Origin: Candidatus Omnitrophota bacterium
Lineage (GTDB): Bacteria > Omnitrophota > Gorgyraeia > Velamenicoccales > Velamenicoccaceae
DNA length: 16,415 bases
Assembly: GCA_028717105.1 (NCBI GenBank)
Contig: JAQUOM010000029.1
Span: 1 to 16,415 of the forward strand
Reading direction: 5' to 3'
The notes below the pieces were generated by a model that searched no databases, was not told where the DNA came from, and saw only the letters and a list, made by a program, of their open reading frames with translations. Both the position numbers and the translations under genes were made by a program. Shown here piece after piece: positions 1 to 7,022 of the stretch. Positions within the stretch are counted from its first letter, which is position 1, and each line of letters begins with the position of its first letter.

Positions 1-843
1 TACAGGCTGGGCAATAGGATTAATGATCCGTGCGATCTTGGCAAAAAGCGTCGCCGGAACCACAAGAACGTCCCCGGGGAACATCTCCTGGTCAAGATTC
101 AGCTTGCCTTCATATAAAAGGGCATAAAGGTCCACCGTCATTTCCTTCGGCTTGCCGCTTTTGTCCGGCCGCACGAGCTGTGTACGCCGCATCGCCGCAG
201 ACAGGGTCGGCAGGCCGGCCTGAACAACGGCCTCACGCAAAGAAATCTTGTCCGCCTTCATATAATACTTGCCGGGCGCCCCGACCTCGCCGATCACATA
301 GATCACCTTGCTCCTGTATTCGACGATCGTGACGTCCACATCAGGATTGATGATGAACCTGCTCAATATCTGCGCGATGCGGTCCTTGACTTCGGTCTTC
401 GTCAATCCGCGGATTTCGATGTCGCCGACAAATTTATACTGGATCTTTCCTTCTGAATTAATAGGGTATTGGCCGCTGAATTCGGAATGACGCCGCACAA
501 TGATCTCGATGATATCGTCCGGCCCCAGGGTATAACGCGTCGGTTCATCGGTTTTCGCCACCGGCGCGGGCGCGGGCATCGTCTTTGTGGACGGCACGGC
601 GGCGCCTGCCGTGGGTTCATCTGCGCGGACGATCAGCGATTCCGAAGGCTGAGGCGCAGCTTGAGGGGCAACTTCCGCCTTCGCGGCGCCGGAAATCGCG
701 TTCTCCGGCACATCCGTCTCTTCCTGGACCGGCTGCGTCACGGAAACGTCTTCGACGATCTCCAGCTCAGAGGCCCACGCGCACCTCGCGGCAACGCCAA
801 GCATCAATGCCGCCATCATAAGAATCATTCTCTTCGTTTTCAT
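1..843 (-). CDS. Polysaccharide biosynthesis/export protein (Wza/Poly_export type), 3' end beyond window
   Basis: Outer-membrane or periplasmic component that exports capsular or exopolysaccharide, working with an inner-membrane Wzc-like partner not in the window. The first 281 codons are present and the frame stays open to base 1, so the C-terminus is missing. Residues 1-24 form a Sec signal peptide ending AWA before SEL; Cys21 is preceded by Arg, so a lipobox is unlikely. A Pro/Ala-rich linker covers about residues 25-95. The Poly_export domain then starts at YTLGPDDIIEI and continues through the family-typical PINSEGKI, FVGDIEIRGLT and NPDVDVTI motifs. An SLBB-like domain follows (VIGEVGAPGKYYM, then FPGDVLVVP). 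The start at 843 is set by a GGAGG box seven bases upstream. It lies 69 bp downstream of the HTH gene and is probably co-transcribed with it from the sigma-54 promoter. Family call confident; the exported polymer is unknown. Confidence 0.88.
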   Translation of the reverse strand, partial: MKTKRMILMMAALMLGVAARCAWASELEIVEDVSVTQPVQEETDVPENAISGAAKAEVAPQAAPQPSESLIVRADEPTAGAAVPSTKTMPAPAPVAKTDEPTRYTLGPDDIIEIIVRRHSEFSGQYPINSEGKIQYKFVGDIEIRGLTKTEVKDRIAQILSRFIINPDVDVTIVEYRSKVIYVIGEVGAPGKYYMKADKISLREAVVQAGLPTLSAAMRRTQLVRPDKSGKPKEMTVDLYALLYEGKLNLDQEMFPGDVLVVPATLFAKIARIINPIAQPV

Positions 844-900
844 CACATCCTCCGATACAAATCACTTCGTTTGTTATTCAGACAGGCACTTTTCATATCT

Positions 901-932
901 GTGAAATCTTTTCTAATAAAAGATCGTTTCAC
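901..932. repeat. Imperfect inverted repeat over the HTH gene stop codon
   Basis: GTGAAA-TCTTTT (901-912) faces AAAAGA-TCG-TTTCAC (918-932), giving a 12-bp stem with a 3-nt bulge and a short CTAAT loop. It covers the stop codon of the HTH gene and sits in the gap before the polysaccharide export gene. No U-run follows in the minus direction, so a mid-operon processing or attenuation element is more likely than a simple terminator. Confidence 0.45.
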
Positions 933-1107
933 GAAAAGTTTTGAGCTTTTTGAGATCCTTGTCGTCGAAAACGCGCCATCCGCGGAAATCGCGCTTGGAA
1001 CGCCTGACCTTTCCGGATTTCTCCCAGCGCACGATGGTCTTGGCAGACACACCGATAAGCCGGGCGGCTTCCGTGATCGTTAGAAAATCGCCGTTTCCGT
1101 TAGCCAT
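913..1107 (-). CDS. Small MerR/excisionase-like helix-turn-helix protein (HTH_17 type)
   Basis: A 64-residue protein that is essentially one winged-helix DNA-binding domain. After a short MANGNG lead, residues about 8-34 (LTITEAARLIGVS then AKTIVRWEKSGKV) form the HTH_17/BldC-like helix-turn-helix. It is followed by the basic wing RRSKRDFRGWRVF and a closing helix with DDKDLKKLK. There is no sensor or dimerisation coiled coil, unlike full-length MerR regulators. The start at 1107 has a GGGAGAAGG ribosome-binding site ending just before ATGGC. Upstream are five 10-bp iterons (1154-1203) and a sigma-54 promoter; downstream is a polysaccharide export gene. I infer it regulates its own operon, with the iterons as plausible targets. 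Phage excisionases share the fold, but no integrase or attachment site is nearby. Confidence 0.8.
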   Translation of the reverse strand: MANGNGDFLTITEAARLIGVSAKTIVRWEKSGKVRRSKRDFRGWRVFDDKDLKKLKTFRETIFY

Positions 1108-1153
1108 GACCTTCTCCCTGTTATAGCGTAAAGGAATAGATTTGCCTACTGTT

Positions 1154-1203
1154 ATTTGTCCTGATATGTCCTAGTATGTCCTGGTATGTATAGGTATGTC
1201 CGT
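1154..1203. repeat. Five 10-bp direct iterons, consensus gTATGTCCtg
   Basis: Five consecutive 10-mers start at 1154, 1164, 1174, 1184 and 1194. Four contain TGTCC; the fourth has TGTAT. The period matches about one helical turn, so bound proteins would stack on one face of the DNA. They lie 47 bp upstream of the HTH start and just downstream of the predicted sigma-54 transcription start, a position suited to an autorepressor or to a co-operative DNA-binding array. The repetition is directly visible; the ligand is inferred. Confidence 0.75.
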
Positions 1204-1224
1204 GACAGACCGACATCATCCTAT

Positions 1225-1245
1225 ATAAGCATCTTCCGTGCCAAA
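1225..1245 (-). promoter_or_regulatory. Sigma-54 (RpoN) -24/-12 promoter for the HTH-polysaccharide export unit
   Basis: On the minus strand the sequence reads TTTGGCACG-GAAG-ATGCTTAT. The known sigma-54 consensus is YTGGCACG, four bases, TTGCW. All eight bases of the -24 box match, and four of five of the -12 box. The invariant GG (1241-1242) and GC (1229-1230) are separated by exactly 10 bases. The predicted start is near 1217, giving a leader of about 110 nt that contains all the iterons. Such promoters need an AAA+ enhancer-binding activator, which is not encoded in the window. Confidence 0.72.
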
Positions 1246-1560
1246 TGAGGGACGGGCCAAAAGATTTTACCCAAGATGCCCTAACCTGTTCAACAATCAG
1301 GAGTAAAGAGGCCGAAAACAATGGCGGACAAGAGGATCCCGATGGACTTTCTATGGGACGCAGGCCCTGCCGGGTCTTAAGTGTTGCTTTTTATATACGC
1401 TCTAACCCTAAGCCGGAGAGCCGGTTGCAGGAGCATTATTCTTTGAGAACTTTAACCCTTTGCTGCAGAAAGCCTTATAACGTGTTGCTTTGTAACCACA
1501 CCACTGACAGCCAGAACCGAGCTCCCCACAGGAACAAAGCTCGACTCCGAAAGAGAGGTT
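1246..1560. other. Intergenic region upstream of the sigma-54 promoter
   Basis: About 315 bp without a convincing gene. It holds a 10-base direct repeat gtgttgcttt at 1381-1390 and 1482-1491 (101 bp apart), CCGG-AGAG-CCGG at 1413-1424, TAACCCT at 1404-1410 and 1453-1459, and CGAGCT/AGCTCG at about 1518-1543. Enhancer sites for a sigma-54 activator would be expected here, and the repeats are possible but unproven candidates. No clear terminator for nadA was found. Confidence 0.4.
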
Positions 1561-2469
1561 TTAGACGAGTTCGACCATCTTATCGATGGCGCGGCGGGCG
1601 CGGCGGCGTATCTCATCAGAAACGCGCACCTCGGTCTTGTTTTCCTCCAAAGACCAGAGGACTTTTTCCAAGGTCGTGCGTTTCATATTGGGGCACGTGG
1701 CGTGATCTGAGGCGGGGTAAAATTTCTTGTCGGGATTATCCTTCTGCAGGCGATGGATCATGCCGACTTCCGTCCCTACGATAAATTCTTTGGCGGCCGA
1801 TTTCTTCGCATAGGCGCACATCTTGCCCGTCGAAAGGACTTCATCGGCAAGCTCGACGACCTCGGGCCTGCATTCCGGATGCACCATGACCTTGGCGCCG
1901 GGATACTGGCGGATTTTCTTGATAATGTCTTCGGGGAGGATCTTGACGTGTGTCGGGCAATATCCTTCCCATCCGATCAGGCGCTTGCCTGTTTTCCTGG
2001 AAACATAATCCGCCAGGTATTTGTCGGGGACAAAAATGACCTCATCGTTCTTGAGCTTTGAAATAATATCGATGGCGTTCGTCGAGGTACAGCAGACGTC
2101 GAGCTCGGCCTTGACTTCCGCGGAGGTATTGACATATCCGACGACAACAGCCTTCGGATGCCTCTTTTTCAACTGACGGACGTCGTCAGCCTCGATCATA
2201 TTGGCCATGGGGCATCCGGCGAGCGGATCGGGAATCAGGATCGTCTTCTCGGGGCACAAGATCGACGCTGTCTCGGCCATAAAATAAACCCCGCAAAAAA
2301 CGATAAGTTTTTTATCCGATTTGGCGGCGATGCGGCTGAGTTCCAATGAATCGCCGCAGTGATCGGCGATATCCTGGACTTCCGGCAGTTGATAATTATG
2401 CGCCAGGATCACGGCATCCCGCTCGCGCTTTAACTGTTCGATTCTCTGAATGATCTCTTTATTCGGCAT
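1561..2469 (-). CDS. nadA: Quinolinate synthase NadA
   Basis: Condenses iminoaspartate with dihydroxyacetone phosphate to quinolinate in de novo NAD synthesis, using an oxygen-sensitive [4Fe-4S] cluster. The 302-residue length matches the compact NadA class. The three cluster ligands are visible: Cys86 in DPLAGCPMA, Cys171 in EGYCPTHV and Cys259 in DHATCPNM, with spacing like thermophile NadA proteins. ILAHNYQ (21-27), GYVNTSAEVK (111-120) and MVHPEC (195-200) are family motifs. The start at 2469 is chosen because GAGGGG lies about 8 bases upstream and family homology begins here; a longer frame to 2577 only reads the mnmA gene in another frame. It overlaps mnmA by 11 bp, so translation is probably coupled. 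No nadB or nadC is in the window. Position at the end of an Fe-S operon suits its cluster demand. Confidence 0.95.
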   Translation of the reverse strand: MPNKEIIQRIEQLKRERDAVILAHNYQLPEVQDIADHCGDSLELSRIAAKSDKKLIVFCGVYFMAETASILCPEKTILIPDPLAGCPMANMIEADDVRQLKKRHPKAVVVGYVNTSAEVKAELDVCCTSTNAIDIISKLKNDEVIFVPDKYLADYVSRKTGKRLIGWEGYCPTHVKILPEDIIKKIRQYPGAKVMVHPECRPEVVELADEVLSTGKMCAYAKKSAAKEFIVGTEVGMIHRLQKDNPDKKFYPASDHATCPNMKRTTLEKVLWSLEENKTEVRVSDEIRRRARRAIDKMVELV

Positions 2470-3544
2470 CTTTGGTCCCCTCGTTGATCCGGGCCCCGCC
2501 CAGGACCATATCGTGGTCGTAAAAAACAATGAACTGCCCCGGGGTAACGGCGCGCTGCGCATCGTCAAAACCCACACGAAGGCGCGTCCTGGAAGCGCAT
2601 AAAATCTTCGCCGGGACTTGGGGTTGATTATACCTTATTTTGGCTTCCAGCTCCCTGTTTTTATAATAATTTTGCGCGCAAAGCCAGTTGGGGCCGGTTG
2701 CCGCCAGGCCGCGGCTATAAATCGCCTCTTGCGGCCCGACAACAACGCGGTTGGCCTTCTCATCCAGCCTGACGACGTAAAGAGGATACCTGGCCGATAT
2801 GCCCAGCCCCTCTCTTTGTCCAACCGTATAATTAAAAATGCCATGGTGTACCCCCAAGACCTTGCCCGCCTCGTTGACGATGTCCCCGGGGCGGACATAG
2901 GCGCGATTAAAACGCGCCCTCAAGAAAGCGCGGTAATCGTTATCCGGAATAAAGCATATCTCCTGGCTTCCCGGTTTGTCGGCGACGGCAAGGCCTTTTT
3001 TCCTGGCAACGGCGCGCACCTCTTCCTTTGTCAGGGAACCCAAAGGGAACAGAATACGCGGCAAGTCTGTCTTTCTTATCAAACAGAGGAAATACGACTG
3101 GTCTTTTTGACGGTCCGCCCCTTTTTTCAGGCGATACTCCCGGCCTTCTTTTTCAATGCGCGCGTAATGCCCGGTGGCCAAATGCGGCAAGCCTAAGGCC
3201 CGGGCCTTGTTTAAAAGCTTGCCGAATTTCAGATGCTGGTTGCAGCGCACGCACGGGTTGGGGGTGCGGCCGCCGGCGTATTCAGAAACAAAATCAAGGA
3301 CAACAATCTCCTCTAAATCCCTGGCAAAGTTCAACACATAATGCGCCATACCGATGTCGCGCGCAACCCGGCGGGCGTCCTCAATGCCGTCTAAACCGCA
3401 GCACCCCGGCCGGCGGCGATCGGGCGCATCGACATTAAAACACATCGTCACCCCGACGACATCATAACCCTGCTCTTTAAGGAGAAGCGCGGCAACGGAA
3501 GAATCAACCCCGCCGCTCATCGCCACCATCACTTTTTTAGCCAT
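2459..3544 (-). CDS. mnmA: tRNA-specific 2-thiouridylase MnmA
   Basis: Makes the s2U34 modification in tRNA-Lys/Glu/Gln anticodons by adenylating U34 and transferring persulfide sulfur. The 361-residue length is normal. The PP-loop SGGVDSS is at residues 10-16. The catalytic Cys98 lies in NPCVRC and the second catalytic Cys197 in SQEICF, matching the two active cysteines of E. coli MnmA. GHYARI (125-130), DQSYFL, a central domain (PGDIVNEAGKVLGVHHG) and a C-terminal beta-barrel (TPGQFIVFYDHDMVLGGARI) complete the protein. IscS in the same operon is the natural sulfur source. The start at 3544 matches the family, but only AT-rich sequence precedes it and no clear ribosome-binding site is seen. 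The four-helix gene lies 8 bp upstream and nadA overlaps its end. Confidence 0.96.
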   Translation of the reverse strand: MAKKVMVAMSGGVDSSVAALLLKEQGYDVVGVTMCFNVDAPDRRRPGCCGLDGIEDARRVARDIGMAHYVLNFARDLEEIVVLDFVSEYAGGRTPNPCVRCNQHLKFGKLLNKARALGLPHLATGHYARIEKEGREYRLKKGADRQKDQSYFLCLIRKTDLPRILFPLGSLTKEEVRAVARKKGLAVADKPGSQEICFIPDNDYRAFLRARFNRAYVRPGDIVNEAGKVLGVHHGIFNYTVGQREGLGISARYPLYVVRLDEKANRVVVGPQEAIYSRGLAATGPNWLCAQNYYKNRELEAKIRYNQPQVPAKILCASRTRLRVGFDDAQRAVTPGQFIVFYDHDMVLGGARINEGTKDAE

Positions 3545-3550
3545 AATATG

Positions 3551-3571
3551 AATTAAAAATTAAAAATGAAC
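3551..3571. repeat. Heptamer tandem repeat at the 3' end of the four-helix gene
   Basis: AATTAAA, AATTAAA, AATGAAC: three 7-bp units that include the stop codon of the four-helix-bundle gene. They resemble, in inverted orientation, the heptamers at its 5' end (3863-3897), so the gene is bracketed by imperfect inverted heptamer arrays. Confidence 0.6.
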
Positions 3572-3888
3572 GTAGATTCTTGCGGAAAAGATTTTAACTC
3601 TGAAGCATCGCCCGATTTTGCATCAAAAATCAACCTTAACCATAAATTTGTCTCAAGGGCCTCCTTAAAAGCCGTCTGCATTTTATAGATAAAATCATCT
3701 TTACCGAATGCCCCTTGGGCTTCTTCAACGTTCGCCGCAATAGAAGTTCCCGAGGCGACCAATTGCCCTCCCAAGACGAAAACAGAAGTCTCTTTTGGAA
3801 GAGTTTTAACAAATTTAATGATCCGCAGAGCTAAACTATAAGTTCGCTCAACAATATCTCTTTTAATTGTTAATTTTTCATTGTTCAT
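3553..3888 (-). CDS. Four-helix-bundle protein (S23/23S rRNA IVS-type family), C-terminally shortened
   Basis: A 111-residue helical protein of the family first seen as ORFs in 23S rRNA intervening sequences and common as stand-alone genes; its biochemical role is not established. Family landmarks are ALRIIKFVKTLPKE (helix 1), LGGQLVASGTSIAANVEEAQ (helix 2) and DFIYKMQTAFKEALETNLWL (helix 3). The usual fourth helix is missing: after LIFDAKSGD the sequence runs into ESTFIFNF, encoded by AT-rich heptamers. It therefore appears truncated by roughly 20 residues and may be decaying. Its first codons (MNNEKLTIK) are also encoded by heptamers, and no ribosome-binding site is visible. It is AT-rich compared with its neighbours and wedged between the receptor gene and mnmA, which suggests insertion as a small cassette. 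No functional link to the operon should be assumed. Confidence 0.8.
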   Translation of the reverse strand: MNNEKLTIKRDIVERTYSLALRIIKFVKTLPKETSVFVLGGQLVASGTSIAANVEEAQGAFGKDDFIYKMQTAFKEALETNLWLRLIFDAKSGDASELKSFPQESTFIFNF

Positions 3889-3897
3889 TGTTAATCG
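3863..3897. repeat. Heptamer tandem repeat between the TonB receptor gene and the four-helix gene
   Basis: Five consecutive 7-mers on the plus strand: TTAATTG, TTAATTT, TTCATTG, TTCATTG, TTAATCG. They begin four bases after the receptor stop codon and extend into the first codons of the four-helix gene. The period is exact with no indels. Comparable arrays sit at 3551-3571 and 7023-7057. Confidence 0.7.
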
Positions 3898-3901
3898 ATA
3901 T

Positions 3902-5710
3902 TTACCAGTTCAATGTCGCGCCGAGGTTCACGGTCCGCCCCTGTTCCGGGATCCCTTCTATATCCTGGAATTCGGCGTTGAAAAGATTATACACTTCAAA
4001 AAAGACCTGCCAATGCCTGCCGATATCCACACTAAGCTTATCGCTGACAATGACCCAGGCCCGGCGCTGGGGCTTTTTCTTCATGAGAACATCCGCGCGG
4101 TTACGCCAGGCCCCCAAACGATGCTCAAGCCCCAGGTCGATCATATGCTGAAGATAAGCAAAACCGTATTTATAAATAAGGCCATCGTCTTTAAAAGTCT
4201 TGTTGGTGTAGAGATACCTCAGGTCGCAGCTGAAGGTTTCCGAAGCGTCCCAGCGCCCATAAAGGTTTACGCCGAACGTCAATGCCTCGCTGATATTGCG
4301 GGCGGTAAACTTCGGGTCCGAGGGGCTCTCTTTGGTGAAATCGATGGTATCGAATTCCTGGCGGATAAAACCTCCCAGGTTCACGAGCAGGCCGTCGCGC
4401 AGCCGTTTATTCCAGCCCGACTCGAAGCTGTAAGCGGTCTCGGGCCTTAAACCGCTGTTGCCGGCCGTCGTCGGATCGCTGTAATAAAGCTCGGTAAACG
4501 TCGGGATTCGCATGAGCCGCCCGAACGACGCATAGATGTCCTCTCCCGGATTCAGGGCGCTCTTGAGCATCGCAGAACCCGTCACCTCCTCCTTGAAAGT
4601 CGAATAATCGTCCATGCGAACGACGACCCCGAAAGACGTCTTCTCCGAAAGATCCCATGAAGGCTCGGCCGAAAGAGACCAGTGGCTGCGGGTATGGTCT
4701 CCCAAATTACTGGAAACGATATGTTCGGTGCCGTACTCGGCCCCGGCGGCAAAAGACCCTGTTTCCCGAGGGACCGTCAAGGTGCCGGACGCCGTTAGAA
4801 CGTCCGTCCGATGGTGATTGAGATAGAGCGATGGGTTCTGGATCGTCAGCATGAACTTATCATAAAGCTGACGGAACGAAAACCGCGGCTCAAAAGAAAA
4901 TCGTTCGCCCTCAATCATCATCCTGGCATCCACGTTTTTGACGTTGATCCATTCTTTAGACGGAAAACCGCGTCCCGGCGTATAAAAATCGTAAGCGCCG
5001 TATTCTTTTTCATTATAGCCGGCGTCCAGGTAAAACGACACGTTATTCCCGATGAGGCGGCTGGAGCTTAAAAAATTGCTCATCCTGGCGTCCGTGTCGT
5101 AACGGGAACCGGCCGTCGAAAAATTCCACACCGAAAAACGGTTTTCCGCGCCCAGGACCTTGTAATAAAAATCCAGACCCTGCTGGGCCGTCGTATTGTT
5201 TCCACCGGAAGCGGTCAGGGAATTCCGTCCTTTTTCGGGGCTTTTCAGGACAAAATTCACGGCGCCGCCGATGCCGTCCGGACCGAACTTGGCCGAGGCT
5301 GAAGCCGGAACCACCTCGATCCTTTCGATATCATCGACGCTGAAAAACAAATCCAGGTCCTGATGGGCGGTTTGCGGGTCCTTGACCCGCACACCGTTAA
5401 CGAGGACCAAAACCTGTTGAAATGTCGATCCATTGAGGGAAATATCCGCCTTGATGCCGGGCACACCCCTATTCTGGACATCCACGCCCACATAAGCCAG
5501 CAACTCCTGAGGAGTCTTGGCGGGAAGCTTTTCAATGTCCTGACGCGTCAGGGCACCGGCCACCGGGCCGTTGCCGACACTGCCGTAGGGCAGGCGTTTG
5601 ACCACGATCTTGTCGAGATCTCTTTCTTCCGTCGCAGCCAAAGCATGGCCGTGGCCGAAAACAACCTGCCAGAAAAACACCAGACACGCTACTTTGACCT
5701 TTTTCTTCAT
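3902..5710 (-). CDS. TonB-dependent outer-membrane receptor (BtuB-like size)
   Basis: Energised outer-membrane importer for a metal complex, siderophore or cobamide. Residues 1-25 or 26 are a signal peptide (cut near HALA-A). A TonB-box-like DKIVVKR follows at about 33-39. The plug domain spans about 45-155, with ALTRQDIEKLP, GVDVQNRG, VLVLVNGVRV, and the family-typical IERIEVVPASASAKFG and GIGGAVNFVLK. The rest is a beta-barrel with alternating strands ending in VNLGATLNW, where the final aromatic residue is the usual BamA signal. At 602 residues it is close to BtuB and shorter than most siderophore receptors. No TonB/ExbBD and no cobalamin riboswitch are in the window, so the substrate is open. 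Lying 39 bp after iscS in an Fe-S operon, iron or a sulfur-containing chelate is plausible. The start is preceded by AAAGGGA. Confidence 0.9.
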   Translation of the reverse strand: MKKKVKVACLVFFWQVVFGHGHALAATEERDLDKIVVKRLPYGSVGNGPVAGALTRQDIEKLPAKTPQELLAYVGVDVQNRGVPGIKADISLNGSTFQQVLVLVNGVRVKDPQTAHQDLDLFFSVDDIERIEVVPASASAKFGPDGIGGAVNFVLKSPEKGRNSLTASGGNNTTAQQGLDFYYKVLGAENRFSVWNFSTAGSRYDTDARMSNFLSSSRLIGNNVSFYLDAGYNEKEYGAYDFYTPGRGFPSKEWINVKNVDARMMIEGERFSFEPRFSFRQLYDKFMLTIQNPSLYLNHHRTDVLTASGTLTVPRETGSFAAGAEYGTEHIVSSNLGDHTRSHWSLSAEPSWDLSEKTSFGVVVRMDDYSTFKEEVTGSAMLKSALNPGEDIYASFGRLMRIPTFTELYYSDPTTAGNSGLRPETAYSFESGWNKRLRDGLLVNLGGFIRQEFDTIDFTKESPSDPKFTARNISEALTFGVNLYGRWDASETFSCDLRYLYTNKTFKDDGLIYKYGFAYLQHMIDLGLEHRLGAWRNRADVLMKKKPQRRAWVIVSDKLSVDIGRHWQVFFEVYNLFNAEFQDIEGIPEQGRTVNLGATLNW

Positions 5711-5749
5711 GGTCCCTTTGGAGGCACGGGTTAAAAAAACGGGGATGCC

Positions 5750-6916
5750 TCAGGATTTCTGGTCAAAAAGAGGCGACATGGCGCGCAGCTTGGCGACGAT
5801 TCCGGGGAAAACTTCCAGAAAGCGGATGATCTCTTCTTCTTTCGTATAACGCCCCAGGGTGAGGCGGATCGAGCCATGGCAAAGCTCGTGCGGCCGGCCG
5901 ATGCTTAAAAGGACATGAGACGGCTCCAGGTCCCCCGACGTGCAGGCGGAACCCGTCGAGGCTGCCATGCCGAGCATATCTAAGTTCAAAAGCATCGACT
6001 CACCTTCGATAAACTCGATGGAAAAATTCACATTATTCGGCAGGCGTTCCTGAGGATGGCCGTTAAGATAAACCCTGTCGATCTTCTCCTGGATGCCGGC
6101 GATCAATAGATCGCGCAACCGCGCCTGCTCAGCGGCTTCCTTGTCCATCGTGCGCCGGCAGATCTCAAGCGCCTTGCCCAGCCCGACGATACCCGGGACA
6201 TTTTCCGTCGAGGCACGACGATGCCTCTCCTGGCCGCCGCCGCGCAGGAAAGGAAGGATACGCGTGCCTTTTCTGACATACAAACACCCGGCGCCCTTGG
6301 GACCATAAAACTTGTGCGCCGAAAGAGACAAAAGATCCACGCGCAGGTCCTCGACGTCGACGGGGATATGCCCGACTGTCTGAACGGCGTCCGTGTGAAA
6401 ATAAACGCCCTTCTCCTTGACGAGACGGGCGATCTCTTTGATCGGCTGGATGGTGCCGATCTCATTATTGGCATGCATCACGGAAACCAGCACCGTCTTG
6501 TCCGTGATGGCCCGGACGATATCCTGCGGGTCCACCATCCCGTATTTGTCCGGCCGGACATACGTGACCTTGTATCCCGATTTCTCAAGGAAACCGGCCG
6601 GCTCGAGGATCGCGTGATGCTCGATCGCCGTTGTCACGATATGGTTGCCTCTGGAGGCATTGGCCCACAAAACGCCGAAAAGAGCAAAATTATCCGCCTC
6701 CGTCCCGCTGGACGTAAAAACGATCTCTTCGGGCTTTGCGCCCAGGAAAGAAGCCGCGTTTTGGCGCGCCTCCTCCATGGCCCCCCTGGCCTCCCTGCCG
6801 AACGCGTGAATGCTGGAGGGATTCCCGAAGACATCACAGAAAAACGGTTTCATCGCCTCCAGGACCTGCGGGTCCGTCGGCGTCGTTGCAGCATAATCGA
6901 AATAAATCCTATTCAT
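5750..6916 (-). CDS. iscS: Cysteine desulfurase (IscS/NifS group)
   Basis: PLP enzyme that converts cysteine to alanine and carries the sulfur as a persulfide for Fe-S clusters and tRNA thiolation. The 388-residue length fits. Visible landmarks are YFDYAATTP (5-13), SSGTEADN (69-76), His100 in AIEHHA, HANNEIGTIQP (148-158), the PLP lysine Lys202 in SAHKFYGPKG, the ASTENVPGIVG segment (235-245) and the catalytic Cys325 in TGSACTSG. The active-site loop after Cys325 (SGDLEPSHVL) is the long group I type, not the SufS type. GAGG lies 8 bases before the start. Downstream mnmA and nadA and the upstream NifU-like scaffold are expected sulfur clients. NifS and IscS cannot be separated by sequence alone; with no nitrogenase genes, a housekeeping role is more likely. 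Confidence 0.93.
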   Translation of the reverse strand: MNRIYFDYAATTPTDPQVLEAMKPFFCDVFGNPSSIHAFGREARGAMEEARQNAASFLGAKPEEIVFTSSGTEADNFALFGVLWANASRGNHIVTTAIEHHAILEPAGFLEKSGYKVTYVRPDKYGMVDPQDIVRAITDKTVLVSVMHANNEIGTIQPIKEIARLVKEKGVYFHTDAVQTVGHIPVDVEDLRVDLLSLSAHKFYGPKGAGCLYVRKGTRILPFLRGGGQERHRRASTENVPGIVGLGKALEICRRTMDKEAAEQARLRDLLIAGIQEKIDRVYLNGHPQERLPNNVNFSIEFIEGESMLLNLDMLGMAASTGSACTSGDLEPSHVLLSIGRPHELCHGSIRLTLGRYTKEEEIIRFLEVFPGIVAKLRAMSPLFDQKS

Positions 6917-6929
6917 AAAAAACCTCGAA

Positions 6930-7007
6930 AATGTCGGATTTTAAAAGCCTAATGACGAATAAAATCCCGATTCTCAGTGATTAAACAAGGGATTTCTTTT
7001 CGACATT
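6930..7007 (-). promoter_or_regulatory. Nested, mutually exclusive hairpins between larE and iscS
   Basis: In the 122-bp gap before iscS, the segment complementary to 6960-6968 can pair two ways in the minus-strand RNA. It can pair with upstream AAATCCC (6989-6995), or with downstream TAAAATCC (6936-6943). An outer AATGTCG/CGACATT pair (6930-6936, 7001-7007) could close the whole element. The downstream hairpin lies close to the iscS ribosome-binding site (about 6922-6926). An attenuator or switch is an inference. Confidence 0.4.
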
Positions 7008-7022
7008 GAACAATTTAACATT

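Noticed and set aside
1120..1148. Possible sigma-70 promoter (TAGGCA, 17 bases, TATAAC) before the HTH gene
   Set aside because: Its start would fall inside the ribosome-binding site of a gene that clearly has one, so it is unlikely to be used.
1321..1400. GGGACGCA...GGGTCT stretch resembling part of a c-di-GMP-I riboswitch, and a 19-codon frame over it
   Set aside because: Only one short segment resembles the consensus, the other half is absent, and no plus-strand gene follows.
1245..1784. 179-codon plus-strand frame across the intergenic region into nadA
   Set aside because: It overlaps nadA antisense, has no recognisable family and no good ribosome-binding site, and contains the sigma-54 upstream region.
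2470..2577. Upstream extension of nadA
   Set aside because: It reads mnmA coding sequence in another frame; homology and the ribosome-binding site support 2469.
5720..5748. GAGGCA/TGCCTC inverted repeat between iscS and the TonB receptor gene
   Set aside because: Only six pairs around an A-rich loop and no U-run; too weak to call a terminator.
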